From contig NW_026516666.1 in the NCBI RefSeq assembly GCF_025766255.1, forward strand, positions 930,001 through 994,000: a stretch of 64,000 nucleotides of DNA, in the 5' to 3' direction. Made by a program: the position numbers and the translations under genes. A model generated the notes under the pieces. That model was given only the letters and a program-made list of their open reading frames with translations. It did not search any database and was not told the origin of the DNA. This document shows positions 61,991 to 64,000 of this stretch, piece after piece (the first letter of the stretch is position 1; each line of letters opens with the position of its first letter). Origin of the DNA: Zychaea mexicana (Eukaryota; Mucoromycota; Mucoromycetes; Mucorales; Lichtheimiaceae).

Positions 61991-64000
61991 CGCCTCCACT
62001 GTCGAACCCTACGCAATTAAATTTGAAGGACAAAAAGCATATATTAGCAATATGAACGTGTTCGTAATATTTGGTTCTTAAAAGAGCCTACCTGCCGCGG
62101 AGAATCCACCACTAAAACCGCCATCGCCAGTACTGAAGCCACCACTTAATAAAGTGAGGTAATCTGTTCCAGAGGGGTCACCACCTGTCGTTGTACATGC
62201 ATACCCACTGTATGCCTTACAATAGCGATAGGTTTCACAGGGATAAAACAATGCGCCTTTAAAATTGCCAAAAGGTGTTGTCTTGAATTTACAGTCGGCT
62301 TCAGAGTACCAATCGAGACCATCCGTTGTCCAACCCCATGCTCGATGCTTATTCGAATATTTGCGATGCATGGCACCGAATGTGCTGTGCTGCGGAATCC
62401 ACCATTCGTAGTATATATGTTTTTTTCCGTTTTTGCCGTTAAGATAATCTAAGAACCCATATCTCGTACTCAAATCATTCTTGCCGATGAAGTACTCTGG
62501 GTTCTTTGGGTGAGCCACCACAATACTGCTGCCACTTGGTATACGACCAAACCATCGTTTACTCTTATATGAAGTCGCTCTGTTCGGGATCATCTTCGGT
62601 GGGTACGTTTTAGTTTCTATGCGTACATATATAAGATAAAGTTAGTAATGCAGCATGACCGCTACGCCTATATTGTCGCTGCGTTACAACTATTTTCTGT
62701 AGTTTCGTATCAACGACAATGCTAAAAGCCTTACCATGTCTAGTTCAAGATCAATGTGATGATGGTGAGCAATGTGGTCGATGAAGTTGTTAAATTAATA
62801 TTGACGTTAAGATATTCTTTGCTGTCGGTAGGTCGGAACAAGTCGCTTTAGAAAGTGATATTTACCGAAAACGTATATTTTCTGTGTGAACGACGTGATC
62901 CAAAATCATTCTAAAAGATAGAAGACAACAAGAACGAATGAGAACCGGAAATATTAATGATTCGAGCGTGGCTTTACTCCATCTTCAAGTATCCCTATTG
63001 TTACCATTATACTTTTGCTACACTACATACCCTATGTAACCGTGTCCAGTATGTGATACGTCCTTTAATATTTGATTACGAGTTTCATTTACAGTATCAG
63101 CAGAAACGAGACGTTCCGATGATGCTGTTGCATAGAGGAAACCCCGATTGCTGCCTTTCATAGCAGTCTGTGGCAGGGTAGCATAGCGAAGAACATAGCC
63201 ACTATGGATAGGAATGTTGTGTTGTAACCCGTCATCGCTATTGTGAAAACTAAAGTCTTCAAGCCTAATAATATAGTAACATGATGAGTGTATGATGCAA
63301 CCTAGCTAGCACCAATTTCCGTGTATAAAAATGAATATCACTACAAGTTGCTTTGATACTGTACGTTTTAAAAGATATCCTTTTTTTCACGTTTGTGTTG
63401 ATAAGGGTATCTTTCAGCTGCTTATATACTCGAGGATTCAGCGCAGCTTCATTTCTGGGTTTGGAAAATGTCTGTCGCGCAAGTCCTTTCATCATGGTCA
63501 CGTCTAAGTTCCGCTGTATAAATGATGATGGAGGAGGGAAATTTGTCCAAGACTCTTCCGTTGCAGTAAGATGCTCTTTCACTTTGGAAGGGTCTAGAGT
63601 ATTATCATGATTTATGACTCGGCCTAACTCATTGTTCATAAAACTGAAATAGCGCCAAGGATGCATCATGTGTACATGCCAGACAAAATCTGCGTTGCAA
63701 TGAACAAATTATATTCCTATTAGTGTTCATCATTATAAGAGTGCTTCAATTTATAGTCAATGCTTTTTAATGATTATACGTTACCGACAGCCCACGTAGG
63801 AAGAGGTACTTTGCCATTCTTTTGCTTCTTCATGAGCAGCAAAAAGTCGTGATAATCGTTTATCGCACTAGGGATTTCAACGCGTGCATGATCCTTCCAT
63901 TTTGGCGATATTTTTGTAACCATTGTTGATATAAACTCTCGCTGCTGTAGCATGGCTTGGATCAGATCGGTTGAAAATGGTGTTGGATTATTTGTGTAGG
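61881..64000 (-). CDS. Glycine-rich domain (GRDP/DUF1399) protein, copy 2, N-terminus beyond window
   Basis: Exons 63785-64000 (cut by the edge), 63365-63689, 63031-63264, 62866-62910, 62666-62721, 62092-62616 and 61881-62008; about 509 residues visible, phases consistent. It is a paralogue of the protein at 44640-48097. Matching blocks are LPTWAVDFVWHVHMMHPWRYFSF (copy 1: LPTWMIDLAWHIHMLHPARY), INHDNTLDPSKVKEHL, SHTGHGYIG, EWWIPQHSTFGAMHRKYSNK and WGWTTDGLDWYSEADC. Exon order and phases are the same, including a 45-nt exon in both. Copy 2 has an extra exon carrying part of a longer Gly-rich tail (GFDSGGGGGSSGGGGD and onward) and ends with Met before TAA. The donor at 62660-62665 (GTAGCG) is weak. 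Function unknown, as for copy 1. Confidence 0.8.

Noticed and set aside
1..64000. tRNA, rRNA and transposable elements
   Set aside because: Scanning by eye for B-box-like GGTTCGA matches gave only hits inside coding exons, and no reverse transcriptase, integrase or DDE motifs were recognised. A tRNAscan or repeat search could still find weak cases.

Overview
This is a eukaryotic window, most likely from a Mucoromycota (probably Mucorales) fungus. The genes are protein-coding and split by many short GT-AG introns, mostly 45-120 nt, with ctaac/ctaat branch-point-like motifs and CT-rich tracts near some starts. The content is fungal: an ERMES MMM1, COX15, a SUR7/PalI-like four-span protein, a UPF0658-like membrane protein, an ankyrin+DIL protein and glycine-rich-domain (DUF1399) proteins. 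There is no bacterial-type operon, CRISPR array, rRNA or recognisable transposon. Exon models below were built by eye from splice signals and phase arithmetic. Almost all exons join in frame, which is the main support for them. Names rest on recalled family motifs, not on searches.

Layout. 1-8 kb, all minus strand: an eIF4E/4EHP-like cap-binding protein cut by the window start, a 2H-phosphoesterase-like protein and an unrecognised membrane protein, separated by gene-poor DNA (1298-4677 and 8018-11712). 11.7-21.7 kb: a DEK_C+SWIB chromatin protein and a BRD7/9-like bromodomain protein (both minus), then TAF11 diverging from the bromodomain gene, then two multi-span membrane proteins (LAPTM-like and UPF0658-like). 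22.6-25 kb: branched-chain aminotransferase (plus), convergent with a PNUTS/Ppn1-like PP1 regulator (25.1-28.6 kb, minus). 28.9-36.7 kb: PRP40 and COX15 (minus), and DPH1 diverging from COX15. 38.0-41.2 kb: an ankyrin+DIL protein (minus). 42.9-44.4 kb: a doubtful coding-like zone on both strands. 44.6-48.1 kb: complete GRDP/DUF1399 copy 1. 49.1-50.3 kb: SUR7-like protein. 51.2-56.7 kb: TPR/Mlp1-like nucleoporin. 56.9-58.3 kb: MMM1. 58.5-59.5 kb: acidic secreted protein with a GPI-type tail. 60.8-61.4 kb: a broken plus-strand gene for a probable surface protein. 61.9-64.0 kb: GRDP/DUF1399 copy 2, running off the window end.

Functionally, several neighbours serve gene expression: cap binding, SWIB/DEK and bromodomain chromatin factors, TAF11, a PP1-CTD-type regulator, PRP40, TPR and DPH1. 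Others serve mitochondria (COX15, MMM1, probably the aminotransferase) or membranes and the cell surface. I see no operon-like pathway cluster. The least ordinary signals are the two same-strand GRDP paralogues with a shared exon plan, the decayed surface-protein gene at 60.8 kb, an 8-nt micro-exon in the PNUTS-like gene, and two GC-AG introns.
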